58,963 bases of DNA from Alphaproteobacteria bacterium (GCA_016870115.1 VGCH01000017.1:1-58963); one strand, 5' to 3'. Shown: positions 28,744 through 37,639, numbered from the stretch's first letter. Translations and numbers: made by a program. Notes: a model not told the origin generated them from the letters alone.

Positions 28744-29724
28744 GTGAACACGACACGTCGCCATCTCATTGCCGGAACTGCCGGCCTTCTCGCAGCACCC
28801 GCGCTCGCGGGCCGCGCGTCCGCGCAGGCGTTTCCCGCGAAGCCGATCCGCATCGTCGTGCCCTATCCGGCAGGCGGGCAGACCGACGGCATCGCGCGCT
28901 CGTTCGGCGACTTCGTCTCGCGCAAGCTGGGGCAGTCCGTCGTGATCGAAAACAAGGGCGGTGCCGGCGGCACGATCGGCGTCACCGAGGTCAAGCGCGC
29001 GGCGCCCGACGGCTATACGGTGCTCTGCACCATCTCCTCGTCCCTGATCCAGAACCGCGTGACCGTGAAGGATCTGCCCTACGATCCGGAGAAGGACTTC
29101 ACGTACCTCGCCATGACCTACAGCACCGGCGGGCCGGTGGTCGTGGCCGAGAAGACCAAGGCCACAACGCTCGCCGAGTTCGTCGCCTACGCGAAGAAAG
29201 TCGACAAGGTGAATTGGGGCGCCTACGGGCCCGGCTCCACGCCGCACGTCCTGATCGAGACGATGGCCAAGCAGTACGGCTTCAAGGTCGAGATCGTGCA
29301 GTACCGCGGCGAGGCCGCGATGTGGGCCGATGTGACCTCGCAGCAGCTCGATGGCGGCTCGGGCAGCCCGCAAGGCGGCGCGCCGGTCATCGCGTCGGGC
29401 AAGGGCAAGATCATCGCTGTGGTCGGCGATCGGCTGCCGGCCTGGCCCGATGTGAAGACCATGGGCGAGCAGGGCGCGGTCGGCGGCTTCTACGACACAA
29501 GGGCGTTCGCCGCTTTCGCGGTGCCGTCCGCCACACCGCCCGATGTGGCGAAGAAGCTGGCCGATGCACTTTTCGAGGCCGGAGGCGATCCGAAGGTCCA
29601 GGCGCTGATGGCCAATTACCAGATCAAGGGCCCGCTCAACGCCGCGCAGAGCGCGGAGCGCTTCAAGCGCGACACGGTCGTCATGCTGCAGGTCCTGAAG
29701 GATATCGGGCTGAAGCCGGAGTGA
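28744..29724 (+). CDS. Bug/TctC-type tripartite tricarboxylate transporter binding protein, Tat-exported
   Basis: 326-aa periplasmic solute-binding protein. The N-terminus MNTTRRHLIAGTAGLLAAPALAGRASAQ is a twin-arginine signal. The mature part shows Bug-family landmarks: IRIVVPYPAGGQTDGIAR, VVIENKGGAGGTIG, DGYTVL, LPYDPEKDFTYLA and VPSATPPDVAKKLA near the end. Bug proteins bind carboxylates such as citrate or nicotinate. GTG at 28744 has GGGAGG upstream. No TctA or TctB membrane subunit is nearby, so it is an orphan and may serve a transporter elsewhere or act as a sensor. The 224 bp before it hold no other recognisable feature. Confidence 0.88.
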   Translation: MNTTRRHLIAGTAGLLAAPALAGRASAQAFPAKPIRIVVPYPAGGQTDGIARSFGDFVSRKLGQSVVIENKGGAGGTIGVTEVKRAAPDGYTVLCTISSSLIQNRVTVKDLPYDPEKDFTYLAMTYSTGGPVVVAEKTKATTLAEFVAYAKKVDKVNWGAYGPGSTPHVLIETMAKQYGFKVEIVQYRGEAAMWADVTSQQLDGGSGSPQGGAPVIASGKGKIIAVVGDRLPAWPDVKTMGEQGAVGGFYDTRAFAAFAVPSATPPDVAKKLADALFEAGGDPKVQALMANYQIKGPLNAAQSAERFKRDTVVMLQVLKDIGLKPE

Positions 29725-29737
29725 GGGCTGGCGCGCC

Positions 29738-30949
29738 TTACGTCAGTCGCGCCACGCGCACGATGTCTCCCGCCTTGCGGGCGGGATCGTGCGCGGGCCT
29801 GACCAGCAGCGCATTCGAGGCGGCCAGCACGGAGAGCATCGAACTGTCCTGCACCTTGTGCGGGGTCACCATCGCGCGACCGCTGGAATCCCGCCCGAGC
29901 GTGGCGCGGACATAGTCTTCGCGATTGTCGTTCGCCCTCAGATCGACGGCGAGCGTTGCCGGTTCGGTCGAGAGCGGCGTCGGTTCCAGCCCGGCGCGCT
30001 TTTCGATGGCGGGCTTCAGGAACAGGAGCGCGCAGATCATGGTCGAGACCGGATTGCCCGGGAGTCCGAGCGCGCGCCGCTCGCCTGCGGTCGCGAACAT
30101 CAGCGGTTTGCCGGGCCGCATGGCGATGCGCCAGAAATCGAGGCTGTAGCCCTCATCCCCGAGGCAAGCCTGCACCAGATCGTGGTCACCGACCGAGGCG
30201 CCGCCCAGGGTCACGAGCATGTCGAAGCTGGCGGCGCCCCGGATCGCCGCGCGGATGGTGTCGCGATCATCGGGCGCGAGCGGGAGCAGGGTCGCGGCGC
30301 CGCCCCAGCTCTCGATCGCTGCCGCGAGCGCCACACCTGAGGAAGCGACGATGCGGTTGCGGTCGACCAGCTCGCCCGGCAGCACCAGCTCGTTGCCGGT
30401 CGCGAGAACGGCGATGCGCGGTCTGGCGTGGACATCGAGCCAGGGAATGTTCATCGCCGCCAACAGCGCGAGATCGTTGGGCGAGAGGCGGCGGCCAACC
30501 GGGATCGGCGTTGCACCAAGATCGAAGTCGAGCCCGGCGCGGCGGATGTGGCGACCGGCGGTCGGCGCTTCCTTGACGGTCACCACGTTGCCATCCCGCG
30601 TGGTGTCCTCCTGGATCACGATCGCGTCGGCGCCTTGGGGCAGGGGACCGCCGGTGAAGATGCGGACAGCCTCGCCCGGCTTGAGCGCGTGGTCGTAGCT
30701 GCCCCCGGCCGGCGCCTCGCCCACGACGGTGAGACGCGCGGGCACGGTCGCGGCATCGGTGGCCTTGAGGGCGTAACCGTCCATGGCCGACAGATCGGCG
30801 GGTGGCGAGCGGAGCCGCGCGGCCGGCGCGCGCGCGAGCACGCGCCGATGGGCGTCGGCGAGCGGCACGGTTTCGACCGGTCCGGTCTCGATTGTCGCGA
30901 CAATCCGTCTGAAGGCGTCGTCGACCGGCAGGAGCGGCGGCAGGGTCAT
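29738..30949 (-). CDS. moeA: Molybdopterin molybdenumtransferase MoeA
   Basis: 403-aa enzyme inserting molybdate into adenylated molybdopterin. Domains: N-terminal MoeA region with SAMDGYALKA near residue 55, the MoCF domain with LATGNELVLPG, VTLGGASVGDHDLV and LGLPGNPVSTMICALLFL (about 170-320), and a C-terminal beta-barrel. The catalytic GGxSxGDxD loop is intact. ATG at 30949 begins the homologous region; an upstream GTG adds six residues. Last gene of trpD-trpC-moaC-moeA, an order shared with other Alphaproteobacteria, 67 bp after moaC. Confidence 0.95.
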   Translation of the reverse strand: MTLPPLLPVDDAFRRIVATIETGPVETVPLADAHRRVLARAPAARLRSPPADLSAMDGYALKATDAATVPARLTVVGEAPAGGSYDHALKPGEAVRIFTGGPLPQGADAIVIQEDTTRDGNVVTVKEAPTAGRHIRRAGLDFDLGATPIPVGRRLSPNDLALLAAMNIPWLDVHARPRIAVLATGNELVLPGELVDRNRIVASSGVALAAAIESWGGAATLLPLAPDDRDTIRAAIRGAASFDMLVTLGGASVGDHDLVQACLGDEGYSLDFWRIAMRPGKPLMFATAGERRALGLPGNPVSTMICALLFLKPAIEKRAGLEPTPLSTEPATLAVDLRANDNREDYVRATLGRDSSGRAMVTPHKVQDSSMLSVLAASNALLVRPAHDPARKAGDIVRVARLT

Positions 30950-31016
30950 GCGCGTGCGCGCCGCCACGAGAAGTTCCGCGCCGCGTTCGGGATGACATTC
31001 ATGGCGGTGCGAGCCC

Positions 31017-31493
31017 TCACGGCGCGGCCCAGGTCCCGGACTTGCCGCCGGATTTGTGAACCAGCCGAACCTCGGAGATCACCATGCCACGATCGACGGC
31101 CTTCACCATGTCGTAGACGGTGAGGGCGGCGACACTGGCGGCGGTCAGGGCCTCCATCTCGACGCCGGTGCGGCCCGAGAGCTTGCAGGTCGCCTCGATC
31201 TCGACGGCATGTGCGGCCTCGTTGGCGCCGAGGCGCACGTCGACCGATGTCAGGGCTAGCGGATGGCAGAGTGGGATCAGGTCGGAAGTGCGCTTCGCTG
31301 CCATGATGCCGGCGAGCTGCGCGGTCTGGAAAACGTCGCCCTTGGCGGCGCGGCGATCGAGGATCAGGCGCAACGTGGCCGGGGCCATGGTCACGGTCGC
31401 ACGGGCGACCGCGACGCGCTCGGTCTCCGGCTTGCCGCCGACATCGACCATGCGGGCGTTGCCGCGCTCGTCGAAGTGGGTGAGATCGCTCAT
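31017..31493 (-). CDS. moaC: Cyclic pyranopterin monophosphate synthase MoaC
   Basis: 158-aa enzyme completing cPMP, the first stable molybdenum-cofactor intermediate. Family landmarks: [18 protein letters not shown] near the start, [15 protein letters not shown] near 66, [20 protein letters not shown] near 112, and [14 protein letters not shown]-type ending with KSGGKSG. Active-site Lys and His are present. It overlaps trpC by 4 bp (ATGA), so it is translationally coupled to tryptophan synthesis genes. Confidence 0.96.
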   Translation of the reverse strand: MSDLTHFDERGNARMVDVGGKPETERVAVARATVTMAPATLRLILDRRAAKGDVFQTAQLAGIMAAKRTSDLIPLCHPLALTSVDVRLGANEAAHAVEIEATCKLSGRTGVEMEALTAASVAALTVYDMVKAVDRGMVISEVRLVHKSGGKSGTWAAP

Positions 31494-32290
31494 GCCGCCT
31501 CGCGCACGAGGATCGCGCGCACCGCCGCCGCGACATCGGCCTGGCGCATGAAGCTCTCGCCGATCAGGAAAGTTCGGGCGCCGACGCGGGCCATGCGCGC
31601 GAGATCGGCCGGGCTGCCGAGCCCGCTCTCGGCGACCAGCAGCCGGTCGGCCGGCACGCGCGGCGCCAGCCGCTCGGTGATCGCGAGGTCGACCTGGAGC
31701 GTCTTGAGATTGCGATTGTTGACGCCCACCAGATCGCCCGGGAAGGCCAGCGCGCGGTCCAGTTCGGCCTCGTCGTGGACCTCGACCAGCACGTCCATGC
31801 CGAGCCCGCGCGCCAGCGTCGCGAGCTCGCGGGCGAGAGAGTCATGGAGGCAGGCCATGATCAGCAGGATGCAGTCGGCACCGAGCGCGCGTGCCTCGAC
31901 CACCTGATAGGGATCGACCGTAAAGTCCTTGCGCAACGCGGGCAGGGTGCAGGCGGCGCGGGCCGCGACGAGGAACGAATCGTCGCCCTGGAAGTAGGGC
32001 ACGTCGGTCAGCACGGAGAGGCAGGTGGCGCCACCGGCGGCATAGGCGCGCGCGAGGGCCGGTGGATCGAAGTCGGCGCGGATCAGGCCCTTGCTGGGCG
32101 AGGCCTTCTTGATTTCGGCGATGAGGCCGTAGCGGCCCGCTTCGTGGGCGGCGCGGAGCGCGCGCGCGAAGCCGCGCGGCGGGCTTGCGGCGGGGACTCG
32201 CGCCTCCAGCGTGGCAAGCGGCGTCCGCTCCTTGCAGGTGGCGATGTGGCGCCGTTTGTCGGCGACGATGCGATCGAGCGCGTCGCTCAT
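31490..32290 (-). CDS. trpC: Indole-3-glycerol phosphate synthase
   Basis: 266-aa TIM barrel that closes the indole ring from CdRP. Catalytic and binding motifs: [16 protein letters not shown] (catalytic Lys, near residue 57-72), [21 protein letters not shown] (second Lys), [10 protein letters not shown] near 183 and [11 protein letters not shown] near 213. No PRAI (TrpF) fusion. It overlaps trpD by 4 bp upstream and moaC by 4 bp downstream. Confidence 0.97.
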   Translation of the reverse strand: MSDALDRIVADKRRHIATCKERTPLATLEARVPAASPPRGFARALRAAHEAGRYGLIAEIKKASPSKGLIRADFDPPALARAYAAGGATCLSVLTDVPYFQGDDSFLVAARAACTLPALRKDFTVDPYQVVEARALGADCILLIMACLHDSLARELATLARGLGMDVLVEVHDEAELDRALAFPGDLVGVNNRNLKTLQVDLAITERLAPRVPADRLLVAESGLGSPADLARMARVGARTFLIGESFMRQADVAAAVRAILVREAA

Positions 32291-33312
32291 GCGCAGATCC
32301 TCTTGAGGGTCTCCAGCGCCTTGGCCGCCGCACCGGAGTCGATGGCACTTGCGGCCATCGCCGCGCCGTCGCCGATCGAGCCTGCCTTGCCCGCGACCAT
32401 CAGACCGGCCGCGGCATTCAGGATCACGATGTCGCGGAAGGCGCCGGGCTTGCCGGCCAGCACGTCGTTGATGGCTGCCGCATTGTGGGCCGCGTCGCCG
32501 CCCTTGAGATCGGCGAGCCGCGCCCGCGGGAGCTTGGCGTCCTCGGGCGCAATCTCGATCTCGGTGACCTGGCCGTTCTCGAGCGAGGCCGCCCAGGTCG
32601 GTGAGGTGGTGCTGATCTCGTCCATGCCGTCCTTCCCGTGAACGACAAGCGCGCGTTCGAGACCGAGTTGGCCGAGCGCCTCGGCGACCGGGCGGACCCA
32701 GCGCCGGTCGAACACGCCGACCAGCTGGCGGCTCACCAGCGCGGGGTTCGACATCGGTCCCAACAGATTGAAGATCGTGCGGGTGGGGGCGAGCTCGACC
32801 CGCGGACCCGCCACGTTGCGCATCGCGCTGTGGTGACGCGGCGCCATCAGGAAACAGACGTTCGCTTCGGCGAGCGCGCGCTCCAGCGTCGGGATCGGCA
32901 GGTCGAGACCAATGCCCAGCGCCGCCAGAACATCGGCCGCGCCCGACTTCGAGGTAAAGGCGCGGTTGCCGTGCTTGGCGACCGGAACGCCCGCACCCGC
33001 CACGACCAGCGCGGCGCAGGTCGAGACGTTGTAGGTGCCGTGATGGTCGCCACCGGTGCCGACGATGTCGATCGCGCCGGGAGGGGCCTGGACGCGCTGG
33101 ACTTTGGCCCGGAGCACTCGGGCGCCGCCCGCCAGTTCGCCGGCGGTCTCGCCCCGCACCCGCAGCCCCATCAGGAAGGCGCCCATCTGGGCGGGAGTGG
33201 CGTTGCCCGAAGTCATGATGTCGAAGGCCCGCTCGGCCTCGTCGATGCCGAGCGGCTGGCCGGTGCCGACCTTGGCGAGCAGCCGCCGGAAATCCTCGAT
33301 GTCGCCGCTCAC
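32287..33312 (-). CDS. trpD: Anthranilate phosphoribosyltransferase
   Basis: 341-aa enzyme transferring phosphoribose from PRPP to anthranilate. PRPP loop [14 protein letters not shown] (about residues 84-97), [17 protein letters not shown] near 112, anthranilate-binding region ending in [25 protein letters not shown], and VHGKDGMDE near 223 with the metal-binding acidic pair. All key residues are intact. First gene of its unit: trpG, which in relatives lies just upstream, is separated by a small divergent gene and 400 bp. Confidence 0.97.
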   Translation of the reverse strand: MSGDIEDFRRLLAKVGTGQPLGIDEAERAFDIMTSGNATPAQMGAFLMGLRVRGETAGELAGGARVLRAKVQRVQAPPGAIDIVGTGGDHHGTYNVSTCAALVVAGAGVPVAKHGNRAFTSKSGAADVLAALGIGLDLPIPTLERALAEANVCFLMAPRHHSAMRNVAGPRVELAPTRTIFNLLGPMSNPALVSRQLVGVFDRRWVRPVAEALGQLGLERALVVHGKDGMDEISTTSPTWAASLENGQVTEIEIAPEDAKLPRARLADLKGGDAAHNAAAINDVLAGKPGAFRDIVILNAAAGLMVAGKAGSIGDGAAMAASAIDSGAAAKALETLKRICA

Positions 33313-33375
33313 CGGCCCAACCCCGTGTCGATATGGTCCTTGCCCGCGCGTCGACGGGCGGCGAAGCTATAGCAC

Positions 33376-33576
33376 ATGAGCAACGCCCCGATTCTCAAGG
33401 TGACCGGCATGGTTTGCCAGGGCTGCGTCACCGCCGTGACCCGCGCCGCGACCGGCATGGGCGTCCCCCCACTCTCGGTCGATCTGACGAGCGGCGAGAT
33501 GCGCTTGCCGGAAGGCGCCAACCTCGCCGCCGTGAAGCGTGCCGTCGAGCGTGCCGGGTTCGGCGTGGCGGAGTAG
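33376..33576 (+). CDS. Heavy-metal-associated (HMA) domain protein, CopZ-like
   Basis: 66-aa stand-alone metal-binding module. [10 protein letters not shown] carries the MxCxxC motif in the right place after the first strand ([11 protein letters not shown]), and the ending [13 protein letters not shown] is the usual last helix and strand. Such proteins ferry copper or a similar soft metal to P-type ATPases. It is divergent from trpD, 63 bp away, and convergent with trpG. No metal ATPase or regulator is in the window. Ribosome-binding site is weak. Confidence 0.8.
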   Translation: MSNAPILKVTGMVCQGCVTAVTRAATGMGVPPLSVDLTSGEMRLPEGANLAAVKRAVERAGFGVAE

Positions 33577-33687
33577 GCCGCCGCGCGCGCTATAGGATGC
33601 CTGGGACGGTTCCTATCTTCATTCCTGAAGGTAGTCTAACCAATTGAGATATTGAAACATTACAAGCATCGCTGTTTGCTGTTTCAA

Positions 33688-33706
33688 CGCCGCCGCGGTG
33701 GCGGCG
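33688..33706 (-). terminator. Hairpin at the trpG 3' end
   Basis: CGCCGCC (33688-33694) and GGCGGCG (33700-33706) make a seven-pair GC stem with a five-base loop, 13 bp past the trpG stop, between trpG and the convergent HMA gene. Only a short TTG follows on the minus strand, so efficiency is doubtful. The rest of the spacer (about 33611-33685) is AT-rich and holds no gene. Confidence 0.4.
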
Positions 33707-33719
33707 TCGAGCGCCCGGG

Positions 33720-34319
33720 TCAGGCGGCGCGCTTCTGCTGGCTCGGGTGATCGCCGGCGATCTTCAGGAAGTTTTCCAGGATCTTGTGGCCGTGTTCCGA
33801 GGCGATGCTCTCGGGGTGAAACTGCACCCCGTGGATGGGCAGCGTCTTGTGGCGAAGCCCCATCACTATGTCGCCGGTTCGGGCGACGATCTCCAGGGCG
33901 TCCGGCATCGTCTCGCGGCGCACGATCAGCGAGTGGTAGCGCGTGGCCTGTAGCGGCGAGGGCACGCTCTCGAAAACCCCGGCGTCGGTGTGGGTGACGG
34001 GCGACAGCTTGCCGTGCATGGGCACGGGGGCCCGAATGACCTCGCCGCCGAAGGCCTGCCCGATCGCCTGATGCCCAAGACACACGCCGAACAACGGCAC
34101 TTGCTCGCGCGCCGCGGCGGCGATCAGGTCGAGACAGATGCCGGCCTCGTTGGGCGTGCAGGGGCCTGGCGACAGCACGATCCCGGCCGGCTTCAGCGCC
34201 AGCGCGTCGGCGACCGAGATCTTGTCGTTGCGATAGACGGTGCAGCGCCCCCCGACGTCGCTCAGATAGTGGACGAGGTTGAAGGTGAAGCTGTCGTAGT
34301 TGTCGATGAGCAGAAGCAT
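33720..34319 (-). CDS. trpG: Anthranilate synthase glutamine amidotransferase subunit
   Basis: 199-aa class I glutaminase supplying ammonia to TrpE (and perhaps to PabB if shared). [19 protein letters not shown] start, oxyanion loop [11 protein letters not shown] near 50-60, nucleophile C80 in FGVCLGHQ, and the His-Glu pair in VQFHPES near 168. It starts one base after the stop of an unrelated Asp-box gene, as the last member of a tight six-gene accessory operon, not next to trpE (16 kb away) or trpD (divided from it by an HMA gene). Confidence 0.96.
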   Translation of the reverse strand: MLLLIDNYDSFTFNLVHYLSDVGGRCTVYRNDKISVADALALKPAGIVLSPGPCTPNEAGICLDLIAAAAREQVPLFGVCLGHQAIGQAFGGEVIRAPVPMHGKLSPVTHTDAGVFESVPSPLQATRYHSLIVRRETMPDALEIVARTGDIVMGLRHKTLPIHGVQFHPESIASEHGHKILENFLKIAGDHPSQQKRAA

Positions 34320-34320
34320 G

Positions 34321-35298
34321 TCAGGCGGGTAACCACATCACGGCACGAATGTCACTCAGTTCCCGCTTGAGCTTGGTCCAGCTTGAACCGCCATCGGTCG
34401 AGCGGAAAAGCTGACCGAGATTGGTAGCGGCGAACAGCAGCTTCGGGTCCGCGGCGTTGCCGGCCATGGTCCAGACGGTGCTGTTGGTGGGCTGCGGGAT
34501 CTGGATTTCGGTGAAGGTCTTGCCGCCGTCGCGGCTGCGATGCAGGCGGCCCCAGGAGCCGGGTGGCCCATCGCCGTTGGTGACGAACAGGTCGTCCGCC
34601 GGTGCACCCGGCGGGGCGAACACAGTGCGGGTATAGGGCGAGGGCGAGTCGAGTTTCACTGGCGTCCAGCTCTCGCCTTTGTCGGTGCTGCGGTGCAGGC
34701 CCATGTTGGTGGTGGCGAAGACCGTCCCGCCGTCGATGCCGGTCGGCAGGATGCCGTGAATGTCCTCGCTCAACAGGCCCTTGCCCACCTTGCGCCAGCT
34801 GTCGCCGCCGTCGGTCGACCGCCAGACACCGTCGATCTCCACGCCGGCATAGATCGTCCGCTTGTCGGCCGGATCGAAGGCGATCTGGGTGACGCGCGGA
34901 TGGCGCACATAGATGCAGTTCTGCGCGATGCCGGTGTAGAGCCGCGTCCAGGTGACGCCGCGATCGGTCGAGCGCCAGAGGTCGCAGGGCTTCTGCGTGC
35001 CCGCCAGCATCAGGTTGGCGTCATGTGGCGACTGGCGCAGCGTGTAGATCGTCATGCTGTCGAGGGCCGACGGCAGGTGCGTCCAGGTCTTCTTCGATTC
35101 CCGCCACAGGAACAGGCCGCGGTCGGTGCCGGCATAGACCTCGTCAGGATGATCGGGGTGCGCCGACAGGGTCCAGGCGCGGCACTCGCCCTCGAGGCCG
35201 CTCTCGGCGTAGGGCCGGTCCCAGTTTTCGCCCTTGTCGCGGCTGAACCAGATCGACTGCGAAGCAGTGGCGACGTGCAGGCGGGTAGCTCCCGACAT
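34321..35298 (-). CDS. Asp-box (BNR-like) beta-propeller protein
   Basis: 325 aa, apparently cytoplasmic (no signal peptide). Six Asp-box motifs are spaced along it: [40 protein letters not shown] and STDGGSSW, each at a turn of a predicted six- or seven-bladed propeller. Related proteins are annotated as sialidase-like or photosystem-assembly (YCF48-like) propellers; enzymatic residues of sialidases (Arg triad) are not evident, so a scaffold or binding role is more likely. GGAGG lies 5 bp before the ATG. One base separates its stop from trpG. Confidence 0.8.
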   Translation of the reverse strand: MSGATRLHVATASQSIWFSRDKGENWDRPYAESGLEGECRAWTLSAHPDHPDEVYAGTDRGLFLWRESKKTWTHLPSALDSMTIYTLRQSPHDANLMLAGTQKPCDLWRSTDRGVTWTRLYTGIAQNCIYVRHPRVTQIAFDPADKRTIYAGVEIDGVWRSTDGGDSWRKVGKGLLSEDIHGILPTGIDGGTVFATTNMGLHRSTDKGESWTPVKLDSPSPYTRTVFAPPGAPADDLFVTNGDGPPGSWGRLHRSRDGGKTFTEIQIPQPTNSTVWTMAGNAADPKLLFAATNLGQLFRSTDGGSSWTKLKRELSDIRAVMWLPA

Positions 35299-35328
35299 GC
35301 GAACCTCCAAGGATAATCATATCGAAGC

Positions 35329-36009
35329 TCAGCCCAGCCGGGCGCCGCCGTCAATCGGCGCGGTGCAGGCGGTGAGGTAGCCGTTGGTGAGGAAATGCAA
35401 GGCTGCCTGGGCGATGTCGGCGGGTGTGCCGACACGACCCACCGGCAACGCCTTGGCGCGCGCTGCGAACATCGCCTCGCGCTCGGCGGCGGGCAGCGAG
35501 TCGTAGGCGTCGGTGCGCACCAGGCCGGGGCAGAGCGCGTTGACGCGGATCGGCGCCAGTTCCTTGGCGAGCTGCAGGACGGCGCCCTCGACAGCGGCGT
35601 TGAGCGCCCCCAGCCCGACATGGCCCGGGATGACGCGCTGGCTGGCCGCGCCCGACGTCAGCAGGATCGAGCCGTCGCGTGCCATTCTCGGCACCGCCTG
35701 GCGCACGGCCTCCAGAACGCCGAAGAACTTCACGGCGAACGCCTGATGCAGCGCGGCGAAATCCAGCGTGGCAAGCGGGGTGATCGTGGCGACGCCGCGC
35801 GGGGAGTGGGCGGTGCTGACGAGATGATCGATGTGCGCGAGCCCTGCGAAAAACCGCCGGATCGAGTCCGGCGCGGCGAGGTCGAGGCCCGAGCGGGAAC
35901 TGCCGACCGTGACCTTCGCGCCGGCGTCCCGGGCGGCCGATGCGATGGCGGCGCCGACGCCGCTCGCGCCGCCGATCACCACGACATGCTTGCCGGCGAG
36001 CGGGCTCAT
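35329..36009 (-). CDS. SDR-fold protein lacking the catalytic Tyr and Lys
   Basis: 226 aa with the Rossmann start VVVIGGASGVGAAIASAARDAGA and a classical SDR end (RVNALCPGLVRTDAYDSL, then IDGGARLG). At the active-site position, where SDR enzymes have YxxxK, it reads GHVGLGALNAAVEGAV with neither Tyr nor Lys; the catalytic Ser-like LLTSGAAS strand remains. It probably still binds NAD(P) but a standard hydride-transfer mechanism is unlikely. It overlaps the upstream GNAT gene by 4 bp. A second such protein lies three genes upstream in the same operon. Confidence 0.8.
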   Translation of the reverse strand: MSPLAGKHVVVIGGASGVGAAIASAARDAGAKVTVGSSRSGLDLAAPDSIRRFFAGLAHIDHLVSTAHSPRGVATITPLATLDFAALHQAFAVKFFGVLEAVRQAVPRMARDGSILLTSGAASQRVIPGHVGLGALNAAVEGAVLQLAKELAPIRVNALCPGLVRTDAYDSLPAAEREAMFAARAKALPVGRVGTPADIAQAALHFLTNGYLTACTAPIDGGARLG

Positions 36010-36299
36010 CGCACGAGCATGTCGGCGAAAGCGGGGTCGCGCATCGCCACCCGCGCGAAGAAGCTGCAGCGCGGCTGGACCTTGAGCCCGCGGGCGCGAA
36101 AGCCATCGAGCGCGCCCAGCACCAGCGCGCGGCCGACGCCTTGCCCCTCGAAGGCCGGCGGAACCTCGGTATGCGGCACGATCGCGATATCGCCGGCCAA
36201 CCGATAGTCGACGAACGCGGTGCCCCCCTCGAGGGCGAGTTCGAAGCGCGAGCGGGCGGGCACGTCGACGACGGCGGCGCGGAGCGTGGCGGCATCCAT
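36006..36299 (-). CDS. Small YjdJ-type GNAT acetyltransferase
   Basis: 97-aa compact N-acetyltransferase-like fold: FELALEGGTAFVDYRLAGDI, then HTEVPPAFEGQGVGRALVLGALDGFRARG containing the acetyl-CoA pyrophosphate loop, then QPRCSFFARVAMRDPAFADML, the ending typical of this short GNAT subfamily. Substrates are unknown in general. One base separates it from the upstream quinone-reductase gene and it overlaps the downstream SDR by 4 bp. Confidence 0.85.
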   Translation of the reverse strand: MDAATLRAAVVDVPARSRFELALEGGTAFVDYRLAGDIAIVPHTEVPPAFEGQGVGRALVLGALDGFRARGLKVQPRCSFFARVAMRDPAFADMLVR

Positions 36300-36300
36300 G

Positions 36301-36885
36301 TCAGAAGACCTCGCGCACGAGATCGCGGATCTGGCGCTTGTAGCCCTCGACCATCTCGGCGGTGGCGCGGCTGCCGAGGGGCGCGAAATGCAGATGCCGG
36401 ATCATCTCGAGGCCGCAGAACTCCATGGTGCCGACGTCCTGCGCGATGCGCATGGCGTGCTCCTTGCCGCTATCGGTCCAGTGCTGCTGCAGCGAGCCCG
36501 AGCTCGTGATGAGAACGGCCTTGCGGCCCGCGATCTTGCCGATCGGGCCATTGGGGCTGTAGCCGTAGGCGAACCCGAGCGCCATCACGCGATCGACCCA
36601 GCCCTTCAGGATCGCCGGCCGGTCGATCCACCAGATCGGATGGACGAAGGTGAGAACATCGCACCACAGAACGTGATCCTGCTCGACCTTCACGTCGGCC
36701 GCGACGGCTCCGGTCATGTTCCCGCGCAGATCGTCGGCCGAGGCGACCGGATTGAAGTTCATGGCGTAGAGGTCACGCAGCACGACCTCGTGACCGCGCG
36801 CGCGCAGTTCCTCGATGTAGAGCGCGCAAGCGTCGCGCGTGAAGCACGTCTCCTTGGGATTGGCGAGGACGACCAGATGTTTCAC
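36301..36885 (-). CDS. Flavodoxin-fold NAD(P)H:quinone oxidoreductase-like protein
   Basis: 194 aa of the NQO1/KefF-type family. KHLVVLANPKETCFTRD gives the FMN/FAD phosphate loop region, VLTFVHPIWWIDRPAILKGWVDRV near residues 75-98 is the family hallmark for the isoalloxazine site, and GKIAGRKAVLITSSGS follows. Probably a two-electron reductase of quinones or similar acceptors. GTG at 36885 has GGAG 9 bp upstream; the frame is open further but that part is antiparallel shadow of the next gene. Member of the accessory operon ending in trpG. Confidence 0.85.
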   Translation of the reverse strand: MKHLVVLANPKETCFTRDACALYIEELRARGHEVVLRDLYAMNFNPVASADDLRGNMTGAVAADVKVEQDHVLWCDVLTFVHPIWWIDRPAILKGWVDRVMALGFAYGYSPNGPIGKIAGRKAVLITSSGSLQQHWTDSGKEHAMRIAQDVGTMEFCGLEMIRHLHFAPLGSRATAEMVEGYKRQIRDLVREVF

Positions 36886-36904
36886 GACGCAAGCTCCGCG
36901 ATTG

Positions 36905-37639
36905 TCACGAGACGAGGAAGCCGCCGTCGATATCGACGACGGCGCCGGTGAGGGCGCTCGCGCGCAGGACGAAGAGATAGGCCTCCGCCACGTCGGCCGC
37001 GCTGGCGACCTCGCCGGTCGGCAACTGCCGGCGCACCTCCGCGAAAAAAGCCTCGCGGCGTTCCGGCGGCAGGTGATCGTAGGTGGCGGTCGAGGTGAGG
37101 CCGGGTGAGACGACGTTGACGCGACGCGGTGCGACTTCGCGAGCGAGTTGCTTGGCCATGGCCTCGAGAGCGGCATTGTTGGCGGCGATGACAGTATGGC
37201 GCGGCATGATCTTGCGGCTGGCGACGCCCGAAGTGAAGGTAATGGTCCCACGCGCGGAGAGATGCGGCAGCGCGGCCCGCGCGGCGCGATACTGCGTCCA
37301 GAACTTGCCGGCCATGAAGCGCTCTGCGTTGGCCATGGGCATGTCGGCCATCGACGCCGAGACGCCAAGCAGCGACGACGAGGTGGCGGCTGTCGTCACC
37401 AGATCGTCAAACGGGCCGATGGCCGTGAACAGCCGCGCCGCCGATGCCTCGTCGGAGACGTCGCCCGCTTCGGCGCGCACCTTTGCCCCCAGGCGCTGGC
37501 GTGTTGTCTCCAGACGTGCCGCATCGCGGCCGACGATAGTGACGACGGCGCCGACGTCCCGCAGAGCGAGGGCGACGGCCTCGCCGATCCCCGAGCCGCC
37601 CCCCACGATGACGACGCGCCGGCCCCTAAGGTCGCTCAT
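36905..37639 (-). CDS. SDR-fold protein lacking the catalytic Tyr and Lys (second copy)
   Basis: 244 aa. Rossmann motif VVIVGGGSGIGEAVALALRDVGA, and the late PRRVNVVSPGLTSTATYDHLPPE and VVDIDGGFLVS segments are classical SDR. The catalytic stretch reads HTVIAANNAALEAMAKQL, with no YxxxK. The same loss, with the same A-x-N-A-A spacing, occurs in the SDR three genes downstream, so the two are likely paralogues of one non-canonical subfamily. First gene of the operon that ends in trpG; divergent from the EamA gene by 48 bp. Confidence 0.8.
   Translation of the reverse strand: MSDLRGRRVVIVGGGSGIGEAVALALRDVGAVVTIVGRDAARLETTRQRLGAKVRAEAGDVSDEASAARLFTAIGPFDDLVTTAATSSSLLGVSASMADMPMANAERFMAGKFWTQYRAARAALPHLSARGTITFTSGVASRKIMPRHTVIAANNAALEAMAKQLAREVAPRRVNVVSPGLTSTATYDHLPPERREAFFAEVRRQLPTGEVASAADVAEAYLFVLRASALTGAVVDIDGGFLVS

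Noticed and set aside
33619-33669. 16-residue minus-strand peptide after trpG containing one Trp
   Set aside because: Considered as a trp leader peptide, but it has a single Trp, no following attenuator pair, and is separated from trpD by a divergent gene.
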